A stretch of 64,000 nucleotides of DNA, taken from the NCBI RefSeq assembly GCF_014197015.1, contig NZ_JACIET010000001.1:2573392-2637391 (forward strand), in the 5' to 3' direction. Positions within the stretch are counted from its first letter, which is position 1. The number at the start of each line of letters is the position of its first letter. Both the position numbers and the translations under genes were made by a program. Below, in pieces: positions 28,802 to 37,505 of the stretch. The notes beneath the pieces were generated by a model. That model did no database searches and had not been told where the DNA came from. It was given only the letters and a program-made list of their open reading frames with translations. Origin of the DNA: Niveibacterium umoris (GTDB lineage: Bacteria > Pseudomonadota > Gammaproteobacteria > Burkholderiales > Rhodocyclaceae).

Positions 28802-29737
28802 TTACACGCCGATCGGCGCTTGTATGACCCGAGCCCCAGGCAAGCGGTCACGCCGCCACGCGCCACAAGCCCAATCAAGCAGCGCGGCCACCGGCGCACC
28901 ATCAAGATCGCGCGGCGGGGCGTGCCCGAGGAAAGCGAGCGCAGCACCCAGCGCAGCAGCAGTTGGCTGCCCGGCCACCGCGCGCGCAAGGGTCTGCTTC
29001 GAGAGCTTTTCGCCGGCCAAGTTGGTCGCAACGGGCAGATGCAGGTAGCGCGGTTGCGGGTAGCCGAGCAGGCGCTGCAGGTAGATCTGGCGTGGCGTCG
29101 AGTCGAGGAGGTCCGCTCCGCGCACGATGTCGCTGATGCCCTGCTCCGCATCATCGACCACCACCGCGAGCTGGTAGGCCCAGACGCCATCGGCGCGCAG
29201 CAGCACGAAGTCACCCACCTCGGCTTCAATGTCTTCGCTTTGCTCACCCTGCAGACCATCGTCGAACCGCACTTGACCCGGCATCGTGCGCACCCGCCAC
29301 GCACGCGCGACGCGGCCCGCGGCAAGGCCGTCGCGACAGGTGCCGGGGTAGCGCAGGCCCCCATCTCGCGCCCGCGTCAGGCTGGAATCTGCAATCTCCT
29401 TGCGCGAGCAGGCACAGCCATACACCAGCCCCGCAGCGCGCAGCCGCTCCAGCGCATCGGCATAGCGATCGAAGCGCTGGCTCTGCCAGACGACCTCGCC
29501 ATCCCATTCGAGTCCGAAGCGGACGAGGTCGTCCATGATCGCGCGGTCGGCGCCCGGGACGATACGTGGCGTGTCCACATCCTCGATGCGCAGTAGCCAG
29601 CGCCCGCCCGCCGAACGGGCATCAAGCCAGCTGCCAACGGCCGCCACCAGCGAACCGAAGTGCAGCGGCCCGGTCGGCGAAGGGGCGAATCTGCCAACGG
29701 TCGTGATCGCTGGCGCAGGCGGATACGAAGCAGACAT
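28802..29737 (-). CDS. gluQ: Glutamyl-Q tRNA(Asp) synthetase
   Basis: A 311-residue class I tRNA-synthetase paralogue that charges glutamate and attaches it to queuosine at position 34 of tRNA-Asp. It has the HIGH-like FAPSPTGPLHFGS (residues 17-29) and the KMSKS-like KLSKQ. The zinc-site cysteines are in YGCACSRKE and YPGTC. The anticodon-binding domain of true GluRS is absent, as expected. The ATG at 29737 is preferred because upstream residues belong to the divergent GGDEF gene's region. The two genes start only about 55 bp apart. Confidence 0.93.
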   Translation of the reverse strand: MSASYPPAPAITTVGRFAPSPTGPLHFGSLVAAVGSWLDARSAGGRWLLRIEDVDTPRIVPGADRAIMDDLVRFGLEWDGEVVWQSQRFDRYADALERLRAAGLVYGCACSRKEIADSSLTRARDGGLRYPGTCRDGLAAGRVARAWRVRTMPGQVRFDDGLQGEQSEDIEAEVGDFVLLRADGVWAYQLAVVVDDAEQGISDIVRGADLLDSTPRQIYLQRLLGYPQPRYLHLPVATNLAGEKLSKQTLARAVAGQPTAAALGAALAFLGHAPPRDLDGAPVAALLDWACGAWRRDRLPGARVIQAPIGV

Positions 29738-29792
29738 GTGCGAGTGGGGCCAAGGACGGCATACTTCCGGCCCAGACTCTACCACCGCAACA

Positions 29793-31676
29793 ATGCCCAC
29801 CAGCCCCGTCCAGACCGACACCCCCCTCGCCCAGCGGCTGCTGGTCGAGCGCGTCGTGCTGCTCGGCGAGAGTTGCCGTCTGGCAAGTGTGGCCGGCGCA
29901 CTCGCTGTGATCATGATGGCGGCGACGCTGTGGGGCATGGCCGATCGCACGGCGATTCTCGCCTGGGCGGGCGTGATGCTGGTGCTGGTACTGTCGAACG
30001 CGGCTTTCGCCCGCGCAATGTGCAAGCCGGGCATGGATGCGCCGGCCGCCGAACGCCTGGAGCATCTCTACCAGGCACGCAACGCACTGACCGGCATCGG
30101 CTGGGGCCTCACGGTCTTCTTTGCAACAAACCCTTCGGTGCTGGCGCATATCGGGCCAATCGTGCTGATCGTCATGACGATCGCGCTCGCCAGCACCGGT
30201 ACGCAAGCCATCAGCCGGCTGAGTTTCTTCACCATTGTCTTGCCGAGCCTCGCACCGCCGGTAGCCTTGCTGCTGATCCAGCCGCCCGCGAGCCTGCCGC
30301 TGGCAGGCTGGGGGCTGCTGGGTTACCTGCTGATGCTGTTCGGCCTGCACACCGCGTTCAACCAGATGCTGACCGGGACACTGCAGCGGCGTCTCGAAAG
30401 CGAGGCCCTCGCACGCGAACAGCAGGTGATCTTCGACACGGCAGCCGAGGCGATCGTGCTGGTGAAGGGGCCGCACATCGTCAAGTGCAACAAACGCTTC
30501 CTCGACCAGATGGGCTGCCCGGAGTCAGACGTCATCGGCAGTCCGATGTGGGTCTGGCACCAGGATGCGGACGACTGGGCGCGCCACAGCGAAGCAGCCC
30601 TGCGCAGCGCGACGCCCTTGCGCGCATACACCTACGTCGCGCCCATGCGGCGACGCGACGGCACCACCTTCCCGTGCGAGATGACGGGCATGCCGGTGGA
30701 CCCTGCGCATCCCGACGCCGGCATGGTCTGGATGGGTTCGGACATCAGCGAGCGGCTGGAGACTGAACGTGCGCTACGCGTCAGCGAAGAGCGCTTCCGC
30801 CGACTCATCTCGATGTCTTCCGACCTTTACTGGGAGCAGGATGCCGACCTGCGCTTCACGCAACTCTCGGGCGCGGGCATGGACCGGATCGGCGCCGCCT
30901 TGCAGGACTGCATCGGCAAGCGGCGCTGGGAAGTGACAAAGATCGAAGGCGTCACGCCGGAAGCATGGCAGGAGCACAAGGCACAACTCGCCGCGCACTT
31001 GCCCTTTCGCGATCTTGTCTTCTACGTCTCCCGCCCGGACGGCAGCCGCGTTTGGTTCTCGACCAGCGGCAACCCGGTATTCGATGAAGACGGCCAGTTC
31101 GCCGGCTACCACGGCATCGCAAGCGACATCACCGACCGCATGCGCAACGCGGAACGCTATCGTCACCTTGCCTACCACGACCCGCTCACCGGCCTGCCCA
31201 ATCGCCGCCTGCTCTCGGACCGGCTTGAACAAGCCATCGCGCGGTCGAAACGACAGGGCGGTCTGGTCGGATTGATGCTGCTGGATCTGGACGACTTCAA
31301 GATCATCAACGATTCCGACGGCCACGCGGTGGGCGATGCGGTGCTGGCCACGATCGCGCATCGCCTGCGCCTTGCGGTGCGCGACACGGATACCGTCGCG
31401 CGCGTGGGCGGCGACGAATTCGTGGTGCTGCTGCCCGACATCGATAGCGCGCAATCGGCCGAAGCGATCGCCGCGAAGGTGCTCGCGACGGTGCGCGAAC
31501 CCGTGACATCCGACCAGCGCGACTACCTGCTCGGCGTGTCGATCGGCATCGCCCTCTTCCCGGAACACGCCAGTGCAGGTGAAGCCCTGATGCAGCGCGC
31601 CGACGCCGCCATGTACCGCGCCAAGGCCCTCGGCGGCCGCAGCGCGGTGTTCGCCACTCGCGCGAAGACGGACTGA
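29793..31676 (+). CDS. Membrane-bound PAS-PAS-GGDEF diguanylate cyclase
   Basis: A 627-residue protein. Residues 20-195 hold about six membrane helices (a MASE-like sensory region). Two PAS domains follow (about 215-330 and 335-455), then a GGDEF domain. The active site is intact (RVGGDEFVVLLPD), and an inhibitory RxxD site (RDTD) lies five residues upstream, so it should make cyclic di-GMP with product inhibition. HLAYHDPLTGLPNRRLL starts the cyclase domain. There is no EAL domain. The ATG at 29793 is chosen because earlier codons overlap gluQ. The ligand and output are unknown. Confidence 0.92.
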   Translation: MPTSPVQTDTPLAQRLLVERVVLLGESCRLASVAGALAVIMMAATLWGMADRTAILAWAGVMLVLVLSNAAFARAMCKPGMDAPAAERLEHLYQARNALTGIGWGLTVFFATNPSVLAHIGPIVLIVMTIALASTGTQAISRLSFFTIVLPSLAPPVALLLIQPPASLPLAGWGLLGYLLMLFGLHTAFNQMLTGTLQRRLESEALAREQQVIFDTAAEAIVLVKGPHIVKCNKRFLDQMGCPESDVIGSPMWVWHQDADDWARHSEAALRSATPLRAYTYVAPMRRRDGTTFPCEMTGMPVDPAHPDAGMVWMGSDISERLETERALRVSEERFRRLISMSSDLYWEQDADLRFTQLSGAGMDRIGAALQDCIGKRRWEVTKIEGVTPEAWQEHKAQLAAHLPFRDLVFYVSRPDGSRVWFSTSGNPVFDEDGQFAGYHGIASDITDRMRNAERYRHLAYHDPLTGLPNRRLLSDRLEQAIARSKRQGGLVGLMLLDLDDFKIINDSDGHAVGDAVLATIAHRLRLAVRDTDTVARVGGDEFVVLLPDIDSAQSAEAIAAKVLATVREPVTSDQRDYLLGVSIGIALFPEHASAGEALMQRADAAMYRAKALGGRSAVFATRAKTD

Positions 31677-31868
31677 AGCGTCACGGCGTTACACCGCGAC
31701 TGCCACGCTCGGCCTCACGCGAAGCCGCCGGCTAACGCAATTCACCGGCCGCGCGGACGGCACTCCCGCTCACGATCACTCGCTTGGCAAGCCGGCCATA
31801 CGCCTCGCGTCGCAACCAAAGTATCGAATCGGGATACGCTCTCCCTTTTGCACCTCAGGAGGCACGCC

Positions 31869-32222
31869 GTGCCGCAACTACCGAGTGGTCGCCGTATCGG
31901 CCTTTCCGCCGACAGCGTTTTTGAACGCGTTCTGGCCGCAGACCCCGAAACCCTTGCCGAGATCCAGACAAGCGTTCATGAGCCGATGGATTTGTTGCCG
32001 CTGATCGAACTGATCGAGTTCATTCCGACCGTGGGTGCAAAAGAGCCGGGCGTCCCGAATGCGACCGGCCTGCTTGTGGCCGACCTCGGTAGCGAACGAT
32101 GCACCTGGTCGGGGGAGGATCAGGATGCCCTGCGCCAGTGGCTCACGTCCGCCGCAGCGGAAGAATGGCTGGAAGACCGGTTCGACGAACTTGAAGCGGC
32201 GCTTGAAGATTACGAAACCTGA
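31869..32222 (+). CDS. Small acidic protein of unknown function
   Basis: A 117-residue acidic, soluble protein ending in a long Glu/Asp-rich helix (AAAEEWLEDRFDELEAALEDYE). The start is a GTG at 31869 with a perfect AGGAGG six nt upstream (31857-31862), which decides against earlier starts in the frame. I recognise no domain. The 190 bp upstream, between it and the GGDEF gene, contains the only space for a promoter. A strong bidirectional hairpin terminator lies downstream. Confidence 0.65.
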   Translation: MPQLPSGRRIGLSADSVFERVLAADPETLAEIQTSVHEPMDLLPLIELIEFIPTVGAKEPGVPNATGLLVADLGSERCTWSGEDQDALRQWLTSAAAEEWLEDRFDELEAALEDYET

Positions 32223-32305
32223 AACCGCCGGCGGCTCGCGAGAACCACCGCGTCCGTTTCCGGCCCGCGCCGCACTGGCGTGAGCGCGCCCAAGCACGGG
32301 CAATG

Positions 32306-32343
32306 AAAAGCCCCGCAAGCGAGACGCCATGCGGGGCTTTTTG
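32306..32343. terminator. Bidirectional intrinsic terminator
   Basis: A 12-bp inverted repeat, AAAAGCCCCGCA and TGCGGGGCTTTT, with a 12-nt loop, gives a GC-rich stem flanked by A-runs on one side and T-runs on the other. It lies between the convergent acidic-protein gene (+) and ychF (-) and can end both transcripts. Confidence 0.85.
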
Positions 32344-32385
32344 TGCGATCCGCCTTGTTTTGGCGAATCGTGGCGGGACTAGACG

Positions 32386-33477
32386 TTAAACGTTGAACAG
32401 GAAGTTCAAGACGTCGCCATCCTTGACCACGTATTCCTTGCCTTCCGAGCGCATCTTGCCGGCTTCCTTGGCACCCGCTTCGCCCTTGCAGGCGATGAAG
32501 TCGTCGAAGGCAATCGTCTGCGCGCGGATGAATCCACGCTCGAAGTCGGTGTGGATGACGCCGGCCGCCTGCGGCGCGGTGTCGCCCTTGTGGATCGTCC
32601 ACGCGCGCACTTCCTTCACACCCGCGGTGAAGTAGGTCTGCAGACCAAGCAGGTCGTAGCCGACGCGGATCAGGCGATTGAGGCCCGGCTCGTCGTAGCC
32701 GAGGTCGGCGAGGAAGGCCATCTTGTCCTCGTCTTCCAATTCGGCGAGTTCCTGCTCGATCTTCGCGCACAGCGCGACAACGGGTGCGCCTTCCTTGGCG
32801 GCGTGCTCGCGCAAGCGGTCGAGGTAAGCGTTGTGCTCAGCGCCGTCTTCGAGCACGTTGCCGACGTACATCGCCGGCTTGATCGTCAGCAGGCACAGCG
32901 GCTTGATCAGGGCCTTCTCGTCATCCGAGAGGTCCAGCGTGCGCGCCGGCTTGCCTTCGTTCAGGTGCGGCTGGAGCTTTTCAAGTACCGCGATCAGCTT
33001 CTGCGCATCCTTGTCGCCGGAACGGGCCTTCTTGTTCTCGCGATGGATCGCTTTCTCGACCGAAGACAGATCCGCCAGCGCAAGTTCGGTGACGATCGTC
33101 TCGATATCGGCGATCGGGTCGACCTTGCCGTTCACATGCACCACATTCTCGTCATCGAAACAACGGACGACGTTCACGATCGCATCGGTCTCGCGGATGT
33201 TGGCGAGGAACTGGTTGCCAAGCCCCTCGCCCTTCGAGGCGCCCGCAACCAGCCCCGCGATGTCGACAAACTCGACGATCGCCGGCTGGATCTTTTGCGG
33301 CTTGACGATTTCAGAGAGCTGCGCAAGACGCGGATCCGGCACTTCGACGATGCCGACGTTCGGCTCGATTGTGCAGAACGGATAGTTCTCGGCCGCGATG
33401 CCCGCCTTGGTCAGCGCGTTGAAGAGGGTGGACTTGCCGACGTTGGGCAGGCCGACGATGCCGCATTTCAGGCTCAT
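32386..33477 (-). CDS. ychF: Redox-regulated ribosome-binding ATPase YchF
   Basis: A 363-residue Obg-family P-loop protein. It has [14 protein letters not shown] (P loop, residues 8-21), the switch region [24 protein letters not shown] (G3) and a C-terminal TGS-like domain ending VLNFLFNV. YchF prefers ATP to GTP, binds ribosomes and affects stress responses. Length matches the family. The ATG at 33477 opens MSLKCGIVG, the standard N-terminus. It is last in the minus-strand block with pth, 95 nt downstream of it, a typical pth-ychF pairing. Confidence 0.96.
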   Translation of the reverse strand: MSLKCGIVGLPNVGKSTLFNALTKAGIAAENYPFCTIEPNVGIVEVPDPRLAQLSEIVKPQKIQPAIVEFVDIAGLVAGASKGEGLGNQFLANIRETDAIVNVVRCFDDENVVHVNGKVDPIADIETIVTELALADLSSVEKAIHRENKKARSGDKDAQKLIAVLEKLQPHLNEGKPARTLDLSDDEKALIKPLCLLTIKPAMYVGNVLEDGAEHNAYLDRLREHAAKEGAPVVALCAKIEQELAELEDEDKMAFLADLGYDEPGLNRLIRVGYDLLGLQTYFTAGVKEVRAWTIHKGDTAPQAAGVIHTDFERGFIRAQTIAFDDFIACKGEAGAKEAGKMRSEGKEYVVKDGDVLNFLFNV

Positions 33478-33572
33478 GGTTTCGACTCTTTCATAAGCGG
33501 CCCGCAAATCCTGCGGGTCGTAACGCGAATTTCGTGGAAGCACCGGGCTGGGTGCGTCCGCGAAATGCGCGG

Positions 33573-34163
33573 CTAGGCTTTGGGTTTCGGTTTGGTATTC
33601 ACTGCGGCGGTTGCGCGCTCCCACTCGCCGGCCAGCATCTTCGGCCAGGCATCAAGCGCGCGGCCGATCGACTCGTCGATCAGGGTTTGCTCGTCGCGCG
33701 GCGGGCGATGCAGCACGAAGTTCGCGACCTGGTTGCGATCTCCCGGGTGGCCGATGCCGATGCGCAGGCGCCAGAAGTCCGGCGTGCCCAGATGCGCCTG
33801 AATGTCCTTGAGGCCGTTGTGACCGCCATTACCGCCGCCGCATTTGAGCTTCAACTGTCCGGGAAGGATGTCGAGCTCGTCATGCACGACGAGGATTTCA
33901 TTCGGCTGGATCCGGTAAAAACGCGCCAGGGCGCCTACGGATTGGCCGGAGCGGTTCATGAAGGTCTGCGGCAGCAGAATCCACACGCCCGCGGAACGCG
34001 CATTACCGGCCAGACCATGGAAGCGCGACTCGTGCGACAGGGTGACACCCAGCTCTCGCGCCAGCAGCTCACAAAACCAAAACCCGGCGTTGTGCCGGGT
34101 TTCGACATACTCCGGCCCCGGATTGCCGAGGCCGACGACCAGTTTGGGCGCGACTTGCGTCAT
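33573..34163 (-). CDS. pth: Peptidyl-tRNA hydrolase
   Basis: A 196-residue Pth that releases peptides from stalled peptidyl-tRNAs. Family motifs include [21 protein letters not shown] with the catalytic His in [19 protein letters not shown] (substrate Asn), VVHDELDI (Asp) and [13 protein letters not shown] Lys/Pro-rich tail (NTKPKPKA) follows. The start is the ATG at 34163. It lies 47 nt downstream of rplY, in the common rplY-pth-ychF order. Confidence 0.96.
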   Translation of the reverse strand: MTQVAPKLVVGLGNPGPEYVETRHNAGFWFCELLARELGVTLSHESRFHGLAGNARSAGVWILLPQTFMNRSGQSVGALARFYRIQPNEILVVHDELDILPGQLKLKCGGGNGGHNGLKDIQAHLGTPDFWRLRIGIGHPGDRNQVANFVLHRPPRDEQTLIDESIGRALDAWPKMLAGEWERATAAVNTKPKPKA

Positions 34164-34210
34164 GCGTCTCCGGTCTCCGGCCGCGTGCTCCGGGGCAGCG
34201 TCGCTCAGGC

Positions 34211-34807
34211 TCAGGCCTGGGCTTCGCCTTCGGCGGCTTCGGTGGCGCCCTTGCCCTTGACGATCGAGGCCACGACGGTCTCGCCAGCCAGGGTCGGCTT
34301 CACGCCAGCCGGGTAGGTGAGTTCCGAAACATGGATCGACGCGCCAGCAACCAGTGCCTTCAGGTCGACTTCGATGAAGGCCGGCAGGTCGCCCGGCAGG
34401 CACTCGACGTCCAGTTCGGTGATCGCGTGCGACACCAGGCCGCCTTCGAGCTTGACGCCCGGGGCGATGTCGGCATTCACGAAGTGCAGCGGCACCTTGG
34501 TGTGCATCTTGTGGGTGGCGTCGACGCGCTGGAAATCGATGTGCAGGATCTGCTGCTTGTAGGCGTGCCACTGGGTGTCACGCAGCACCGCGGTTTCCTT
34601 GGTGCCATCGACATCGATGGTCAGCACGGAAGCGTGGAAGGCTTCCTTGCGCATCGCGTGGAACAGGTCGTTGTGGTCCAGGGTGATTTGAACCGGGGCC
34701 TTGTCGCCACCGTAGATGATGCCGACTGCCTTGCCAGCACGACGCAGGCGGCGGCTCGCACCCGTACCTTGTTCGACGCGCTTCTCGGCTTTGATGATGA
34801 ATTGCAT
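34211..34807 (-). CDS. rplY: 50S ribosomal protein L25 (general stress protein Ctc form)
   Basis: A 198-residue long-form L25, which binds 5S rRNA. The N-terminal L25 domain has [21 protein letters not shown] and HIDFQRVD. The C-terminal TL5/Ctc beta domain covers residues about 95-180. An Ala/Glu-rich tail follows. The ATG at 34807 has GGAG 8-9 nt upstream. It sits between prs and pth, with a strong hairpin between prs and rplY that may reduce read-through. Confidence 0.95.
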   Translation of the reverse strand: MQFIIKAEKRVEQGTGASRRLRRAGKAVGIIYGGDKAPVQITLDHNDLFHAMRKEAFHASVLTIDVDGTKETAVLRDTQWHAYKQQILHIDFQRVDATHKMHTKVPLHFVNADIAPGVKLEGGLVSHAITELDVECLPGDLPAFIEVDLKALVAGASIHVSELTYPAGVKPTLAGETVVASIVKGKGATEAAEGEAQA

Positions 34808-34856
34808 GGTGTTACTCCACTGATCCCGTCCGCGACCAGACGGGTGGCTGGTTAAA

Positions 34857-34886
34857 GGCAATGGCGCGGTAACCCGCGCCATTGCC
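34857..34886 (-). terminator. Strong hairpin between prs and rplY (terminator or attenuator)
   Basis: A perfect 13-bp stem (GGCAATGGCGCGG and its complement) with a 4-nt TAAC-type loop starts 11 nt after the prs stop on the minus strand. Only three T residues follow, so termination is probably partial. It may set the ratio of prs to rplY expression. Confidence 0.6.
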
Positions 34887-34897
34887 AGAGAAACTGC

Positions 34898-35851
34898 TTA
34901 TTCGTCGGTAAACAGCGAACTGACCGACTGCTGGTTGTTGATCCGCATGATCGTATCGGCAAGCAGGGCGCCGATCGAAATCTGGCGGATGCGCTTGCAG
35001 CCGCGCGCATCTTCACGCAGCGGGATCGTATCGGTGACGACGAGTTCGTCGAGGTCCGACTCGGAAATCCGGCTCACCGCAGCGCCCGACAACACCGGGT
35101 GCGTGATGTAGGCGAGCACCTTGTTCGCGCCGTTTTCCTTGAGCGCCTGCGCCGCCTTGCACAGCGTGCCGGCGGTATCGACGATGTCGTCGACGATCAC
35201 GCAGGTACGGCCCTTGACGTCGCCGATGATGTTCATCACTTCGGACACGTTGGCCTTCGGTCGACGCTTGTCGATGATCGCCAGATCGCATTCGAGCTTT
35301 TTCGCATAGGCGCGCGCGCGCACCACGCCGCCGACGTCCGGCGACACAACCATCAGGTCGTCGCCACGGTGGCGCGCGAGGTCGTCGAGCAGCACCGGGG
35401 TCGAGTAGATGTTGTCGACCGGGATATCGAAGAAGCCCTGAATCTGGTCGGCATGCAGATCGACCGTCAGCACGCGCTGCACACCCGAAGCCTGCAGCAT
35501 GTTGGCGATCACCTTGGCGGTAATCGGCACACGCGCGCTGCGCGGGCGGCGATCCTGACGTGCATAGCCAAAGTAAGGAATCGCGGCGGTGATGCGACCG
35601 GCCGATGCGCGCTTGAGCGCGTCGGTCATCACCAGAAGCTCCATCAGGTTGTCGTTGGTCGGGTAGCAGGTCGACTGCAGCATGAAGACGTCCTTGCCGC
35701 GGACGTTTTCCAGCAGTTCGACGTTGACCTCGCCATCGGAAAAACGACCCACGGTCGCCGCACCGATCGACATGCCAAGCCGCTTGACCACATCAGACGC
35801 CAGCTTCGGATTGGCGTTACCCGTAAAGACCATCAGGCTGCCGAAAGCCAT
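34898..35851 (-). CDS. prs: Ribose-phosphate pyrophosphokinase
   Basis: A 317-residue class I PRPP synthase, making phosphoribosyl pyrophosphate from ribose-5-phosphate and ATP for nucleotide, His and Trp synthesis. Motifs: [12 protein letters not shown], the flexible-loop segment [35 protein letters not shown], and the PRPP loop [14 protein letters not shown]. Length is normal. It is downstream of tRNA-Gln, but a terminator between them implies its own promoter in 35852-35940. Confidence 0.97.
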   Translation of the reverse strand: MAFGSLMVFTGNANPKLASDVVKRLGMSIGAATVGRFSDGEVNVELLENVRGKDVFMLQSTCYPTNDNLMELLVMTDALKRASAGRITAAIPYFGYARQDRRPRSARVPITAKVIANMLQASGVQRVLTVDLHADQIQGFFDIPVDNIYSTPVLLDDLARHRGDDLMVVSPDVGGVVRARAYAKKLECDLAIIDKRRPKANVSEVMNIIGDVKGRTCVIVDDIVDTAGTLCKAAQALKENGANKVLAYITHPVLSGAAVSRISESDLDELVVTDTIPLREDARGCKRIRQISIGALLADTIMRINNQQSVSSLFTDE

Positions 35852-35941
35852 GATCGACCCCTATGCGTTGGAGAATTCAGTAATCGTGACGCGCCATGCG
35901 CCGCGTATCAACCGCTCTCCGCCGGTTACGAAAACCGACAG

Positions 35942-35974
35942 AAAAACAGCGGGCAGGCCTAGGCCTGCCCGCTG
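35942..35974 (-). terminator. Terminator downstream of tRNA-Gln
   Basis: A perfect 28-nt palindrome (35947-35974, centred on GGCCTAGGCC) gives a GC-rich stem; on the minus strand it is followed directly by five T residues (the A-run at 35942-35946). It lies 4 nt past the encoded CCA of tRNA-Gln and should end the ispE/tRNA transcript before prs. Confidence 0.85.
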
Positions 35975-35978
35975 CGTT

Positions 35979-36055
35979 TGGCTGGGGAAGAAGGATTCGA
36001 ACCTTCGAATGCCGGAATCAAAATCCGGTGCCTTGACCAACTTGGCGACTCCCCA
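35979..36055 (-). tRNA. tRNA-Gln (anticodon TTG)
   Basis: On the minus strand the sequence starts TGGGGAGTCGCCAAG. The anticodon stem-loop is CCGGA-TTTTGAT-TCCGG, placing TTG at positions 34-36. The T arm is GAAGG-TTCGAAT-CCTTC. The acceptor pairs TGGGGAG with TTCCCCA (one G-T pair), followed by discriminator G and an encoded CCA (35979-35981). It has no intron or bulge and lies 20 nt past the ispE stop codon, between ispE and prs. Confidence 0.96.
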
Positions 36056-36075
36056 AGAAACCTTTACCGCTTCAC

Positions 36076-36942
36076 TTACCGCCCTGGCCCAGCCCAATCA
36101 TGCAGCGGGTGCCAGTCCAACCCTCGCGCCACCCAGGCTTTCGTGCCTTCGGGCAATTTTGCGAGTACCGCCTGAGCCTCGGACTCGCTTTCACAAGCCA
36201 GAAAAACACAGGCGCCAGAACCACTCATCCGAGCTTCACCTAACGCATCGAGCATTTCAACCGCATCGGCTACCGCAGGGTAGCGACGACATACAACTGG
36301 CTGAAGATCGTTCCGCGTAGACGATCCCGGAAAGCTCGCAAGTATGATGGGTTCGGTATTTCTTGTCAAATCCCCGTCACTAAAAATCTCTGCCGTCGGC
36401 ACCGAGACGCCGGGCTCGACGACCACGTACCACGCCGGTTCGAGCTCCATCGGCTGGATCCGTTCGCCGATGCCCTCGACAAAGGCGCTGCGGCCGAACA
36501 CGAAGAACGGCACGTCTGCGCCTAGCTCAAGCGCCCAGTCCTGCAGTGTCGCGCGCTCGGCATTGACGCCCCAGAGTACGTTGAGCGCGAGCAGTACCGC
36601 AGCCGCATCGGAACTGCCGCCGCCCAGCCCGCCCCCCATCGGGAGCACCTTCTCGACGTCAATGTCGGCACCGACGCGCACGCCGGCCTTCTTTTGCAGC
36701 AGGCGCGCGGCACGCACGACGAGATCCTGCTCGGGCGGCACGCCTTCCAGCGTCGAGGTGCGCCGGATCTCGCCGTCTTCCCGCAGCGACAAGGTGATCC
36801 AGTCGCAACGGTCGATCAGTCGGAAGGCGCTTTGCAGCAAGTGGTAACCATCCGGGCGACGGCCCACGACGTGCAGGAACAGGTTGAGCTTGCCCGGCGC
36901 CGGCACGCGGGCGACGCGCCCTTTTACCGCAATCCCGTTCAT
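36076..36942 (-). CDS. ispE: 4-diphosphocytidyl-2-C-methyl-D-erythritol kinase
   Basis: A 288-residue GHMP kinase that phosphorylates CDP-methylerythritol in the non-mevalonate isoprenoid route. Motifs: PAPGKLNLFLHVVGRRPDGYH with the catalytic Lys, LPMGGGLGGGSSDAA (ATP loop), ELGADVPFFVFG with the catalytic Asp, and ARMSGSGACVF. The ATG at 36942 overlaps the lolB stop (ATGA), fixing the start. The lolB-ispE-tRNA-Gln-prs order is common in betaproteobacteria. Confidence 0.96.
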   Translation of the reverse strand: MNGIAVKGRVARVPAPGKLNLFLHVVGRRPDGYHLLQSAFRLIDRCDWITLSLREDGEIRRTSTLEGVPPEQDLVVRAARLLQKKAGVRVGADIDVEKVLPMGGGLGGGSSDAAAVLLALNVLWGVNAERATLQDWALELGADVPFFVFGRSAFVEGIGERIQPMELEPAWYVVVEPGVSVPTAEIFSDGDLTRNTEPIILASFPGSSTRNDLQPVVCRRYPAVADAVEMLDALGEARMSGSGACVFLACESESEAQAVLAKLPEGTKAWVARGLDWHPLHDWAGPGR

Positions 36943-37505
36943 TCGTCGCTCCCGCGCGACCAGGTTTCGATTTTCACCCGTACCACGACGTCCTCTTTTC
37001 TGGCTTCGATTAGTGACGGCCCCGGCACCGCTTCCAGCGCGCCGTAGCCCGAATAGTTGAGTTGCCACCCCGCCTCGCCCATCGCGCTCACACGCCCGGC
37101 GTCGTCGTACAGCACACCGGTCGCCCCTGCGCCCGGTTCGGCACGCAACCATCCGGCGAAGCGCCGCAAGGGCACCGGCACGCCAACGACCTCGCGCGCC
37201 AGCGAAGCATCGTCGGCCGCCTCGAATTCCCGGCCGTCCCCCAGGCGCACATGCGCACGCTGCGGGGTGAGCGAGATTTCCGCGACAGTCTGCCCAAGGG
37301 ATGTTTCGAGTCTTACCGTGTCGGCTGGGCCGAGATGCGCCCAGTTGATCCGCAGCACGTCAGCACGGTCGGACTGCCGGATCAGCACCCGGCCGGTCAT
37401 CGCGAAGTCGCCTGCACGAAGTGTTGGCGCCTGGGTAGGCGCTGTAGCGCAAGCAGCCAGGAACAGCGCAGAGAGCGCGCAGCAGAAACGTGACAGACGG
37501 CTCAT
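36939..37505 (-). CDS. lolB: Outer-membrane lipoprotein receptor LolB
   Basis: A 188-residue lipoprotein with a signal peptide ending LFLAACA (lipobox LAAC, modified Cys about residue 19). LolB takes lipoproteins from LolA and inserts them into the outer membrane. Typical features are GRVLIRQSDRADVLRINW, SLGQTVAEISL, VPLRRFAGWLRAEP and GWQLNYSGY. Both ends overlap neighbours by 4 nt (ATGA with the TPR gene upstream and ispE downstream), so the three genes are translationally coupled. Confidence 0.93.
   Translation of the reverse strand: MSRLSRFCCALSALFLAACATAPTQAPTLRAGDFAMTGRVLIRQSDRADVLRINWAHLGPADTVRLETSLGQTVAEISLTPQRAHVRLGDGREFEAADDASLAREVVGVPVPLRRFAGWLRAEPGAGATGVLYDDAGRVSAMGEAGWQLNYSGYGALEAVPGPSLIEARKEDVVVRVKIETWSRGSDE

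Noticed and set aside
33499-33520. Short CCCGCA...TGCGGG inverted repeat between pth and ychF considered as a terminator
   Set aside because: The stem is only 6 bp with no T-run, and it sits in the ychF leader.
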